From: Haliotis asinina
Taxonomy: Eukaryota > Mollusca > Gastropoda > Lepetellida > Haliotidae
Direction of reading: 5' to 3'
Length of the DNA stretch: 64,000 bases
NCBI RefSeq assembly: GCF_037392515.1
Contig: NC_090281.1
Span: 49,700,645 to 49,764,644, forward strand
Shown: one piece after another, positions 23,855 to 34,534 of the stretch
How positions within the stretch are numbered: the stretch's first letter is position 1
Layout of the letters: the number at the start of each line of letters is the position of its first letter
The notes under the pieces: generated by a model
The model's database searches: none
What the model saw: the letters and a program-made list of their open reading frames with translations, nothing else
What the model was told of the DNA's origin: nothing
Program-made: the position numbers and the translations under genes

Positions 23855-24065
23855 CAGCTTATGTCACACTTCACAATATTTTAGCTATATAATGGTGATC
23901 TGTAAATAATCAAGTCTGGACCAGACAACCCAGTCATTGAGCTCATGAGCATATATCTAAACAACTGGGATACAATGACATGCAGCAAGTGAGTCGGTGA
24001 GTCTGACCACCAGATTATGTAAACTGCCTCTTTTGGACAAGCACAAATTGCAGGGGACCAGCCCT
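23855..24065 (+). repeat. SINE-like interspersed repeat, core type
   Basis: It contains 'ttttagctatataatggtga', 'gtctggaccagacaacccag', 'gagcatatatctaaacaact' and 'gagtctgaccaccagattat' in the family order. Confidence 0.75.
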
Positions 24066-25389
24066 GGATCTTTACTCTTCATATATGCATATAATCACAG
24101 ATCATCAGGTGGGATTAGAATACACTTTTGCATGCAGGCAAGTTTTAAAAAAAACTCTTTAAATCTTTAAAGCTAGTATAAATGCTAAGTATATTTATAA
24201 AAATAAGAACTTTCAACTCATAACACACACCACCCTTACCGAATCACATGTATTCTATTCAGTGATATGGACATCCCTGTCAAAACATCAGATGGCTATA
24301 CAAGTTCTTGAAAAGGCAAAAACTTTCGAAAATATACACAGTTCCTTAAACATTGTGAAAACAGATCAAAATCTCCTGTGGATGTTTCTTGACTCAATAT
24401 ATTATCAACAAATAAAGCCTTAAGGCATAAACTGTAAACATGAAACAAAATTTCTCATATACTATCATTCTCATCAAAATAGAAATCTAAGACACTTTCT
24501 TAATCAACAGTCTTTAAACTTCATGTACATTGGCTAGTTTGAACATACTCAGTTGTACAGAGGATGAACTAAGTCTAGCAGTGGTAGACACTAATCAGAC
24601 TTACAGGCAAAAAACACTTTGGTGTTATGACTGTAATCCTGTCATCTGGACTTAGTTCTACATGCACAACTTTGCTATGTTATGATAAAGAATCATAGTC
24701 ATAATTGTCTAAATGCAAGAATGTGCAATGATGCCCAGAGCCCACTTTGACAAAGTGATCTAAGCGCTAAGGTGACTGTAACTCCAATATTCCAATAAAG
24801 ACATAGTTGTAGCACTAAGATGACCTGGACACACATGATAATGTCTCATGTAATGACAGCACATCAATGTGAAACACTGACCATGTCATCAGTGGCTGGT
24901 TTGAATATTCCAGACAAGCTTATTAAGAGATGTTTGTGACACTGATGGAATACATTGGTCTGCTGCTCAAAACAACAAATAACAGACACACTTTCAGCGA
25001 TTAAATGTCCTTAATCCTTCAAAAAACTGTAATCCTTCAAAACACCATACATTTCACCAAAGTGGTAATTATCCGAGACATGCATCACTTTGAGCTCAGC
25101 TCCCTCTATAAGATGACATTAGGTCAATAACGTGGCATTAAAAGTCACCCATGCAACAAAAACAAACGAGATAATCCTCGGGCACACATACTCATACATT
25201 CTGATCTTGAATAATATCTATCATTAGTATCAATGTGTATCTGCAATAAATATGATAAATCTATCCAAAATACAACCAGTAATCACAACAAACACGACAA
25301 AGAGTAGCACAAATAAAATCAACCACCTCCAAATCTCTGATTATGGAAAAGCAATGAGGCGAATTGTCTTCATCCCTTTTTAAAATTGC
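24066..25389. other. No gene; one weak MITE trace
   Basis: A very AT-rich stretch with no coding signal. At about 24752-24820, 'agtgatctaagcgctaaggt' and an inverted 'gcactaagatga' resemble a worn relative of the element at 45136-45501. Confidence 0.4.
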
Positions 25390-26347
25390 ATGATCTATAT
25401 TTTTGACTGAATTAGCCAAACATGCTCACTGCTAACATTCTGGATAAAAGGTTTCCTAGCAAGGTTTAATACTTGATATTAAGCTCTGTTTTGTTATATC
25501 ATGAGAAAGAATACACAATTTTAAATTTTAGATCCATAACCCTCATAGAAGTCAGATCATTCCCTGATAGTAACTGTCTTTGCCTCAGTGAGTGAGTAGG
25601 GTTTTACATTGCTTTTCATAATGTTCCAGCATTATCATGTCAGGGAACACCACAAATGGGTTTCACACATTATACCTGTGTAGGAAATCAAGCCTAGGCC
25701 TTGGGAGTGACATTTTCTATCTGCAAACTTGATATCCCCATCATAGAAGGTCCTTAAAATCTTTGATCAGCGATTAAAGTGGTTGCCACACTTTCATGAT
25801 AAAATTCATATTTGACTAGATAGTTATGTAATAAACTTTGATTTTGATAGCTTTGTTTAGAAATGCCTTAAATTGCATTTCAGTCACACAAGGCTAAAAA
25901 ATTGGGGTATTCAAATTCAAAATGCCATATTCAAAATTATTGCACTTCCCTAGCCATGTGTAATATATCTGTGCAACACTGCTTGTACTTGTCAGGACTA
26001 ATGGCTGATCATAATACTAGCCCAAAGATACACCACTGTTAACAGGGACACCACTAGACACAGTACACTGACTCAGAATTGACCAGAGATTGTTTTATAC
26101 CCAAAAAGCCAAGTAGTGGGCAGGGCAACAACAAGTATCGCCTTTAATTATGAGTGGTATGGTCCACTAGGCTACCACTATGCTCTCTCGTCACGTTGAG
26201 AGGGTCTTTTCCACTAGGCTCAACTCAATGTTTTATTTCATCTTAAAGAAAATCACAAGCATTGAAATACAAGACTCTCAAGCTTACTGCAGTCATTCAG
26301 ACCTAAACAAGTATGTATGATCCATGCAATGTTTGGCACTCATTGTG
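25390..26347 (-). repeat. Duplicated 3' flank of zinc-finger copy 3
   Basis: It aligns with 15170-15895. On the minus strand an AATAAA signal (26232-26237) lies about 110 bases beyond the stop codon of the gene at 26348-27376, a plausible end for its transcript. Confidence 0.6.
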
Positions 26348-27376
26348 TCAGTTTCTTTCTTCGTCAAAGTCAGGTTCTTTTTTGATATGGTCAACAGGAA
26401 TAAGTTGTTGAAATCCCCCATCTGAAGATACTGCAATTGCTTGATAGAACCTCTTCTGAAAGTCACTGTCTTTAGGTTTATCAGAGGACAGATTATCCTC
26501 AAAACCGTCAGGATTTTCTTCAACTTTTGCTGGCAGATCCTCTTGAAATTCACTTACAGAACGGGAACTCACATCCGCACTGAGCATATGGGGATTGTCC
26601 TCATCTTGATGGTCCTCTAGGCCATCCTCATTAGATACATCCTCTTCTTTGGCAGGCTTAACTTCATCAAATACTTCACTATCATCAGCATTATCTGACT
26701 CTTCTTTCAGTACTTGTTGGTTTCTAGCTTTCAACAGTTCCATCTGTGGAAAGATTGGGATAGATTTGTACCTTGGAGGTTTCACAAATAAGGGACGTGG
26801 GACCTCCCCTCCTTTCTTGTCCCTGTGTACCTTCATATGTGCATGGAGATTGCCAGCTGTTGTACAGGCCTTGCCACAAAGGTGACATTTGTGAGGACGT
26901 TCTCCTGTGTGAGTACGAATATGTGTCTTCATTGTGCATAAGTCAGCAAAACCCCGAGCACAGTATTCACAAATATAGGGTTTCTCCCCAGTATGAGTAC
27001 GCATGTGTCGTTTGAAATTGGCAGAACTAATAAAACCCCGGCCGCACTGATCACATTGGTATTGACGTTCATCTCCATGAGTCTTTAAATGGTTCTTGAG
27101 ATTGTGGAAGTGTTTGAAAGTTTTACCACACTCAGTGCAAACAAAGGGTCTCTCCTCACCAGCACATTCTAACCAAGTCTGATCTTGAGTCGGGATGATC
27201 CGAGGTCGCCCTGTGCGTGGGAGGTCGTCAGTTGACCCTGTTGTTTTTAACCTACTGACTAATCGGTGGATTGTACTCCGAGATGTTTTCATTTTCTTAG
27301 AAACTTCATACTGGGAGTGACCTTTTTCTAGCATTACCCTCACTTCCTCTCGCTCTTCTTTAGACAGTCGAGGCAT
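26348..27376 (-). CDS. Transposase-HTH/C2H2 zinc-finger protein, copy 3 (342 aa)
   Basis: Intact single coding exon. Residues 1-48 form a Tc1-type helix-turn-helix (SRSTIHRLVSRLKTTGS), then RTGRPRIIPTQD with GRPR at 56-59. The fingers have cysteines/histidines at 80/83/96/100, 108/111/124/128, 136/139/152/156 and 164/167/180/184, joined by TGEKP and TGERP linkers after fingers 2 and 3. The tail is acidic (DHQDEDNP) and ends with IKKEPDFDEERN; IKKE at 331-334 fits the SUMO consensus. The likely role is a sequence-specific nuclear regulator. Compared with copy 2, changes fall at predicted base-contact positions of fingers 1 and 2, while the segment coding fingers 3-4 and the tail is almost identical. 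A splice acceptor (ctaattcacag) lies about 24 bases before the ATG. I do not know a named homologue. Confidence 0.9.
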   Translation of the reverse strand: MPRLSKEEREEVRVMLEKGHSQYEVSKKMKTSRSTIHRLVSRLKTTGSTDDLPRTGRPRIIPTQDQTWLECAGEERPFVCTECGKTFKHFHNLKNHLKTHGDERQYQCDQCGRGFISSANFKRHMRTHTGEKPYICEYCARGFADLCTMKTHIRTHTGERPHKCHLCGKACTTAGNLHAHMKVHRDKKGGEVPRPLFVKPPRYKSIPIFPQMELLKARNQQVLKEESDNADDSEVFDEVKPAKEEDVSNEDGLEDHQDEDNPHMLSADVSSRSVSEFQEDLPAKVEENPDGFEDNLSSDKPKDSDFQKRFYQAIAVSSDGGFQQLIPVDHIKKEPDFDEERN

Positions 27377-28774
27377 TGCAAGTCTCTTTCAAAGGGGCTG
27401 TGAATTAGAAACATACCGTTTAGCTAAATGTTATGATTGGTAAACATGAACTCATGATAAACTACATTCAGACTGTAAAGGCAAATGAAACCTGTGCATT
27501 GTTGCCTTAATGAATGGTGACAATCTTTTTTCAAATAAAAACTCCTGAGTAAACAGGTGAGTTTAAATGGAAATTTGGTCCAATGTGGCACTCTTAAAGT
27601 TTAATCAAAATTTTCAAATGGGGACTGATACATGTCAAAGCATGACATGGCTGAAGAAGTCAAAGTAAACTTTCTCAGAAAAGTGGTGATTTTGTACATA
27701 TATTTTTGCTACCCTTTCACTAACAGTCAAAGTCCGCAAGTGAATGAAATAGGAAATTAGGACAGTTTAGATAGTATTTAAATTACGACAAACCTTCACT
27801 GTCATTTATTGTCAATGTTAAAAGTCAAGTCCAGAATCGTTTCAAGACAGTAAAATTGTATGTCTGTTTGAAATAACGAAGTCGTCACATTACTGTGTGA
27901 CTGATGCGGTCTTTGTGCTTGGCCTCCAGTCTTAACCATCACCACTAATTAACAAGTCACTAAGTGCACATTGTGGGTATAGTTCCTTACTAGTGGACAA
28001 GTTGCGACTGATACTAAAAATATAAACCTGTAAACAGAGAACATGTAGACCAGTATACAATCTTTGGTATAAACATGAATATTAAAGTGTCACCGCTGCG
28101 CTATTGTCTGCTTGAAATATGGCTACATTCAGGTCTACCGTTTGAATGAAACTCCTTCAAAACACACATATACATCAAAACAACTTAAAGCACAGACTAT
28201 TAACATAATGCTTACCACTGAACAGATACGTTTCATAAGGTGACTTGCCAGTGTTTGCAAGTTGACTGCTTGACAGGTTCGTCTGACAGCGATGCATTAA
28301 AGGGGACGTAACTCTAACTTCTAACTATGGGTAGTGCCAAAATGTGGCTGTCAAATGAGGAAACGGACGTGGTATCTCGAAGTACATGTTTTTATAGACT
28401 GGGTCGTGTAAATTTATACACTGTATTATATGTGCATGCAGAATCTATTCATGTGAATGACGAGGTAATATGTTTCCAAGCATATATTTAAGTAATTTAC
28501 CGCGTTACACATGTTTCACATGTGTGAATTTTTAGAGAATTTTGGATGAGCAGTTGTAGGTTAACAAAACAGTACCCACCTCTCCGGGTGTCATGGTCAA
28601 TTGCTCAGGCCGGACGTTTTTGTTTTAATAAATTAATACTTCGCAAGAACCATTCCTTGACACAAAATTTTACAAGAGCAAACTGGATTATTGTGGATGA
28701 AGTTCAAAATGGATCTTTATTTGTGTTAAATGGCAAAAGGTTATAATTACTGATACACACATGCCAAAAGAATG
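27377..28774. other. Upstream region of zinc-finger copy 3; no coding gene
   Basis: The minus-strand 5' UTR junction lies at about 27400. Further up, 'tcagtg|gtaagcatt' near 28208 is a possible donor for an untranslated first exon, but this is weak. No protein gene was found. Confidence 0.35.
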
Positions 28775-29325
28775 GACATTTATTACTCGCCCGTGGAAGA
28801 TACAGGGGCCCGTTTCACAAAACTCTCGTAAGCCTAAGGTCTCGTAAGTTTTCTCGTATCATTCCTGCTTCCTATGTTACAGTATAGGAGGTGCAAATGC
28901 TACGAGAAAAGTTACGAGATCTTAGGCTTACGAGAGTTTTGTGAAACGGGCCCCTGAAGTGTAATATTTTTGCGGCAATATTACACTAGTGTAATAATAC
29001 CTCTTGACGTATGACGTCAAAATGGTTCAAAGTTGTGACGTCACAATGCTAATGTTGATGTCGCGATTTTACTAGACCTTGCTTGACTTGAAAGCTGGGA
29101 GTCCTCACACTGTAAGCAATTTCGCCGCAGTTTCTGTCAATTTATGTTGACGAGCAATAAACAGAATACTAAACTCGCTTCCGTGAAATACCATTTTCAT
29201 TAAACTCGTTAAAGATTTAATATCAAACTCGCTTTCGCTCGTGTGATGCCAAATCATTAACTCGTTTAATAAAAATGGTATTACACGTAAGGTCGTTTTT
29301 AGTATCCTCTATGTAGTAAACGTAT
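28775..29325. mobile_element. Non-autonomous element (family also at 50845-51135), with nested MITE
   Basis: Aligned with 50845-51135, both share 'tgacgtatgacgtcaaaatg', 'ttactagaccttgcttgact' and 'ccaaatcattaactcgttta', and both end near 'tagtatcctctat' or 'gtatcctctat'. The two ends are loosely inverted (gaagatac...gtgtaata against its complement). The MITE at 28804-28955 interrupts it near its left end. It has no coding capacity. Confidence 0.75.
28804..28955. mobile_element. Palindromic MITE, copy 2 (nested)
   Basis: Ends AGGGGCCCGTTTCACAAAAC and its inverse. It is nearly identical in layout to 10561-10712 and 44982-45132. It sits inside another element, whose uninterrupted form is seen near 50860. 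Confidence 0.88.
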
Positions 29326-29394
29326 TTAAGTGTACTTAAGTCTTTTAAGCTTGAACAATGATGAAGGAAATTATAATAATATGTGTTGTCATTG

Positions 29395-29895
29395 TCAGTT
29401 CACCAACTGCACATGTGTGGACACAAGGGGGCGTTCAGGTCAGTACCTGGTGACACTACCCCTTGCGGGCACCAGTCGTTCGCTGTTAGGCGCAAAGCGT
29501 TCGTGTCGACATTGATGGACACGTACGTTGTCTGCCATCGAGTCGTTGCAGGAGGAAACGCGACTCCGAATCGCCGAACCAAAAACGCGTGGCCACTTCC
29601 CTAGGTTCCACGCGGGAACCCAGTTGTACCATTGAAGACATCGTCCTCGGTATAGTCGTGTCAATTCAGGTCCAACTTTTGATCGATCTGCCCGAATTCC
29701 CACTTCTCTCAGATGATTCCTTAGTGTTTGGTATGAAATCCTCGAAGGTCAGGCACCTGTCCTGCAGTGTCCGTTTCTGTAGCAAATTGGTGACATAGGT
29801 TAAACACCCGGATGAATCAGTCATTTTTTGTCGGTCTTCCCGATTTCTGGAACGATCTTGGGTCGAAGTGACGCGGGCCCAACAACAACGATATG
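29395..29895 (-). mobile_element. Degenerate Tc1/mariner relic, antisense
   Basis: On the minus strand the pieces RVTSTQDR, 'LRNHLREVGIRADRSKVGPE', LQWYNWVPAWN and then SRFLLQRLDGRQR follow the order of a Tc1-type transposase, up to the DESRF-like region before the second catalytic aspartate. Pieces lie in different frames. No terminal repeats were found. It belongs to a different lineage from the relic at 785-1806, judging by its motifs. Confidence 0.7.
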
Positions 29896-30069
29896 ATTAA
29901 AGGGATTCAAACATAGGAATCGTCCTAATGAATTCTGTCAAAGTATATCCAAAGGGTCAGCGCCCGAGCGTTTCTCCATTTTAAGGGTTTAATTTAAAGG
30001 ATACACCTGTCAGCTCCTACAAATTTGGTGAATGTATGTAGGGATATATTTCGAAACTCGGGTCTCCAT
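29896..30069. other. No recognised feature
   Basis: Short unassigned stretch between two repeats. Confidence 0.35.
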
Positions 30070-30320
30070 AGATAGACCGTCCTTCTAGTCTAGAGGACAG
30101 GGCGTCTGCTTGGAGAGCATAAGATCGGATGTTCGATTCCCTGGCCGGTCAAATCGAATGTCTTTAAAAGATGCAGTAAACCCGTTTGACCCGTCAGCTG
30201 TAAGTGATAGTCGGGCTGGAGTCAGCTTGTCACTTAGCGAATGAAGCGTCTGTTAAATGACCAGTATTGACGAATATCGGGCGTTTGATGCACTTATCAA
30301 TATTTGTATGAGAATTATTA
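30070..30320 (+). repeat. tRNA-headed SINE, second family
   Basis: The first 75 bases resemble a tRNA. They hold an A-box-like tagtctagaggacaggg, a B-box-like atgttcgattccc, and near-pairing ends gaccgtc and gccggtc. The anticodon arm does not pair well, so it is not a working tRNA gene. A body of about 170 bases follows. No second copy is in the window. Confidence 0.55.
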
Positions 30321-31064
30321 TGAGCGTTGTGTGAAATGCAGGTGTATATTCTTTGATATGTGGCAAATTAAATGTTCAGTGTTACTCCGTTGTAATGATA
30401 TGTTTCTCTATATACTCCTAGGCCAAATGTAGAGATGTCATGAAAATCAGGAAATATGATACACCCAGCCTCATTGCCCATACTGCATATCTTGACTATG
30501 TTGAACACCAGTGCTTCTCACCACACATTAGACAATGTGATCAATTCTCAAGCAGTTTGTTTATGAACACGTGGGCACTGTTTCAATTCAATTACTGAAT
30601 AACGCGTTTACTGCTGCTGAGAGATCCTAAAAATAGGGACTTTTCAAGCATTTGGCCTAGGACTATACATAACTAATCTACACGCTGAGTTTGCTGGTTT
30701 GCCACACCTTTCACAGCTTCTCATCCATTTGCTCTTAAATCTGAAGCAGAACCATTTTTTACAAGCATTATCCAAGACAATGTATTACACCATCACGGTT
30801 ATTGAATCATAGGTCGCCAAATAACAAATGAGAAAGTTACAGGAATTTATTATCACAGAAAAACTGGGATTAAAGGATTAATACTGAACTCAAAACTGTT
30901 AAATGTAAAAGTATTATACCACATATTTAAATGGAATATGACGTTACAGTGACATGTTTCCATGGTTTTCGCAGCGCATGATATAAAACAGCACCAAGAC
31001 CTGTTCTGTAATATATGTACGGAAGCCTAATACTGCCACTATAGCAGCAATAAAATATATTTTC
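30321..31064. other. No recognised gene
   Basis: Unassigned AT-rich sequence. Confidence 0.4.
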
Positions 31065-31530
31065 AGGGACGATTCTCGATATTTCAATAATTTTCCCGTT
31101 ACTTCGAGTATTTTCTCGAGGCTGAAGTTTCTTTCAAATCGAATGATTTCTCGTTCCTACGAGGATTTTCTTGTCACCTCAATTAATGTTTCGTTGCTCC
31201 GATTAACTGCTTGTTGCTTTAAGTATATCTCGTTACTTCAAATATATTTTCATTGCTCCGATTAATTGCTTGTTGCCTCAAGTACTTCAATTATTTTTTC
31301 GTTTCTACGATTATTCTCTCGTTGCTTGAGTATTTTCTCGTTCCTTCAACTTTCTATCAAAAACTTGAAGTAAGGAGAAATTACTCGAGGCAACGAGTAA
31401 ATATAAATTTCAAGTACTGGACAGAAAATAGTCCAAGCAACGGGAAAATAGCTGAGGCGACGTGAAAACGATCGAAACAACAAGAAAATAGTTGAAGCAA
31501 CGAGAAAGTAAACGAAAAGGTATTCGGGAA
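31065..31530. repeat. Foldback array of about 20-22-bp units
   Basis: The left half (31065-31350) repeats variants of tctcgttgcttcaagtattt. The right half (31370-31530) repeats the complement, such as gaaaatagttgaagcaacga. The two halves could pair as one long imperfect hairpin with its centre near 31360. Confidence 0.75.
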
Positions 31531-31727
31531 CTTTCGCTGACAAAAATATTTTACGCTACAAAAGTGTCAGCATTAGGCTTTAGTAAATATGTAATAAGCA
31601 CATTATATTTACAACTTTTATATCTATAGATAAATATGGAATTACGTTCCGAGCACACGAGGAATATATACACATTTATACAACGTTTGGTATTTATATA
31701 CGATCGGGCAGAAGCAATTCTGGGAAA

Positions 31728-33805
31728 TTATTTGTAAAGGAGGGCAACAAAAGCGGTGACGACAACGCCAGATATGGACGCTGACATGCGCAGACCGTTG
31801 TTGCAGTAGTCGGAGTTGCATGTGCAGCCGTAGACGTCAAGGCCGTTGTGTTGGGTTTCGCGACACTCATCGACTGACTGTTGGGGCATACAGCCTCGTG
31901 TGATTTCAACCATCTCACCTACATGAGCTGAAAGTTAAGAATACTCCGATGAATACAGAGACAAACATTACACCTTTTCATAAATGCCATAAAAATACAA
32001 CCAAAAAAAAAAAAAGAGATTATATATCTGAATACATCTCATTCCGTCACCCCTGAATGATCTCGATCCAATCAGAACGGCTCTCATCTGATCAAAATAT
32101 TAAGCCTCAATTGAACTGCGTGTTAGTACTCCGAACGACAATGTCAGTCTGTATCCTTCCACTGATTCGTCCGCCATCCCACCCACTCTCCGCAAGATTG
32201 GTGTTTGTATGTCAGCAATTTTTGTCAGTATTTTTCGGTACGTATATTTTACGTTCTGCAAGTGTAAAATGTGTAGAAGAAAATTTTAACAATAATTGAA
32301 TACAATCAGATAGAAAATATGTTGTACTTACTTGGTCTTACGCCTCGGTACTTGACGCAACTTCCGGTACATTGTTGAGCGGCCGCACGCGTCACCTGGA
32401 AGTCATCAGCACACCGGAAGTCATGCATACTTGAACAAGTGTAGCACTGAATAGCTTCCCCTGAAAGATATAAATTCACCGCTACTGAGTGAATGAGTGA
32501 GTGAATGAACGTTGTTTGGAACAGTATTCCAGCCATATCACCGATTTCTAAACGCCACTCAAACAAGATACCACATGTATGAGGCATTTATTACTTCACT
32601 GTCACCAATACTCGCCCATTGGCCACAAACCTTGAAAATAATTTCGGAGAACTGGCATTCAAACCCTCAATGTGAGATTGCTGGTATGCCAAGGGAACGC
32701 CAAACTGAACAGCTAATTGACGCGACTTAGAGGATAGGCCACCCATTCCCACTTTACAAATACATTGCACCGCATAAAATTCCCAAATGACACGTTTTTC
32801 AATCTTTTCACCAGTATATAACGGATTAATTCCCTGAAATGTTACTTCTCAAATATTGGGCAACGGTGAGGCATCCCAGTTGTTGAAGCGTTCGCAGGTA
32901 TCGCTCTTGATCTGGTTCGACTCCCAGTGTAAGCACACGTGATGAAGACCTCCCTTGTTTATGTTCTAGCGTTGCACGGCTTTTATGTTGCATATAAGTA
33001 GCATAGAAGTCTACGTACTCATTACTAATTTCGGTTTAATCTTGAATCTTAATCTAGGAAGGATAAGAAAAATGAATGGGTTAAATAAATTGACGGGTTT
33101 CTAATGATTCACGGTAACAACTATCATGTGACACTTTCCATGTGTTTTACGTAACGAATCATGTAAGGAATGTCAAAGAGAAAACAGTATTCCAGTATGG
33201 GACACCGGAAAAATCTGAGAGTGAATGATCGAGTGAGTTTAGTTTTACGCCGCACCCAGCAACATTCCAGCTATAGAGCGAGTAAATACGAGTAATTAAG
33301 TTTGCACCAGACAATCAGGCGAAAAGAGGCAAACACGTGAAAGTGAAATTGGATCCAAAATTTGTATATAATTATAAATGTTATTAAAAATATGTCAGGC
33401 AAGAGTGAATGATTGAGTGAGTTTAGTTTTACGCCGCACCCAGCAACATTCCAGCTATAGGTCGGCGGTCTGTTCACATACGCGAGTAATTAAGTTTGCA
33501 CCAGACAATCAGGCGAAAAGAGGCACACACTTTAAATTTGTTCCAAACTTTGTATATAAACGTTATTAACGAGAAAACAAAACACAACCAACTTAAGGTC
33601 CCAACAACAGCTAACACATCGATATCAATTAAATATATAACCCTTAAAATATTTCTTGTTTCTTTCCTTTTTAGTCACCATCATGAGTGTAAACGTCTTT
33701 ATTAAACACTAATTATTCGAGTAAAAAACAGTAACACAATCACTTACCTTGGTGCACACAAAGGAAACCCACAACTACGAAAATACACAAGTGTATTAGA
33801 GTCAT
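31728..33805 (-). CDS. Ly6/quiver-type three-finger protein, GPI-anchored (128 aa, 3 exons)
   Basis: Exons at 33748-33805, 32332-32460 and 31728-31927 join with consistent phases (1, 1) and gt...ag borders. Residues 1-19 are a signal peptide (MTLIHLCIFVVVGFLCVHQ). The mature part has ten cysteines at 25, 28, 36, 50, 54, 75, 84, 97, 99 and 104, including QCYTC at the start and CTCNSDYCNN at the end. This is the hallmark of the Ly6/uPAR three-finger fold, and the length fits the family. The C-terminus ends in a hydrophobic run (ISGVVVTAFVALLY) after small residues, as in GPI-anchor signals. It is probably an extracellular membrane-tethered protein; arthropod relatives such as quiver/sleepless modulate ion channels and receptors. 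Its own ligand is unknown. A TATA box lies about 60 bases upstream of the ATG. Confidence 0.9.
32500..33224. other. Intron 1 of the Ly6-type gene, left part
   Basis: Non-coding. A worn SINE head (gaatgaacgttgtttggaac) is present at about 32485-32560. Confidence 0.45.
33225..33320 (+). repeat. SINE head, first of a tandem pair
   Basis: It begins with 'gagtgagtttagttttacgc', continues with 'cgcacccagcaacattccag', and ends with 'gcaccagacaatcaggcgaa'. It lies in intron 1 of the Ly6-type gene. Confidence 0.8.
33405..33530 (+). repeat. SINE head, second of a tandem pair
   Basis: The same sequence as 33225-33320 with a slightly longer centre. The flanks 'tttgtatata' and 'gttatta' also recur, so SINE and flank were duplicated together, with a period of about 184 bases. 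Confidence 0.8.
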
Positions 33806-33865
33806 GACTGGAGTCAGTATGTTAGGAACCTGGTTTGGTTGTGTCCACATTCTCTAACTGGGCAG

Positions 33866-33873
33866 TATATATA
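33866..33873 (-). promoter_or_regulatory. TATA box of the Ly6-type gene
   Basis: TATATATA on the minus strand, 61 bases before the ATG at 33805. A start site about 30 bases downstream (near 33840) would give a 5' UTR of about 35 bases. Confidence 0.65.
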
Positions 33874-33879
33874 CACATA

Positions 33880-34307
33880 CCTAGTCTGGTTCTGCATGAC
33901 TTCACCGCTTGTCCCTATCACGGAAGGTGGAGCGACGGACACTTCATCATCAACACATGTAATTAATTAACATGTATGGGACTGGATGCACCACGCCAGG
34001 GGCACATCGTGTGATTAATGGTTGATTATTTTGTAATGGGAGGTTGGATTACTGTCGCTTGCAGAGGCTGGGGACACATCGGTCCGTCATGTTACCGGCA
34101 TCCGGATTTTTAAATGACTTATCAATTAACTATGGCCGATGTCTGAAGCATGCTCCGTACAGGTTTTTGAAAGGATGCGGGTAATTCTTTCACTGCATGG
34201 GATCTTAGGGTGACATTCCTTATGAATATACCATATTCTGCATTCATTAATGCTTAGCAACAAGTGTGAACGTTTGAACAGTTCGTTTTTAACGGATGTA
34301 AAGAGGT
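33880..34307. other. Upstream of the Ly6-type gene; no gene
   Basis: Unassigned. It may include upstream control sequence of the minus-strand gene. Confidence 0.35.
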
Positions 34308-34470
34308 GAGTGAGTTAAGTTTTGCGCCGCTTTTAGTAATATTCTAGCAATATCACGGCGGGGGACACCAGAAAATGGGCTCACACATTGTACGCATGTG
34401 GGGAATCGAACCCGGGTCTTAGGCGTGACGAGCGAACGCCTTAATCACTAGGCTACCCCACCGCCCATAA
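34308..34470 (-). repeat. tRNA-headed SINE
   Basis: The minus strand reads 'gggcggtggggtagcctagt' with an A-box, then a B-box ggttcgattcccc, then 'acaatgtgtgagcccatttt', and a tail giving actcactcac. It is one of the best-preserved copies in the window. Confidence 0.85.
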
Positions 34471-34534
34471 TGAGTGTGAATGAAGAAGTACCTGGCCCAT
34501 TCGTTCTTGAACAAGATGGTTTGTTTGTTGTTTA

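Noticed and set aside
30075-30152. Working tRNA
   Set aside because: The anticodon arm does not pair, the acceptor stem has a mismatch, and a SINE-like body is attached.
34308-34470. tRNA gene suggested by A and B boxes
   Set aside because: The boxes belong to a SINE head. The acceptor and anticodon stems do not form and a SINE body follows. The same applies to the other SINE heads.
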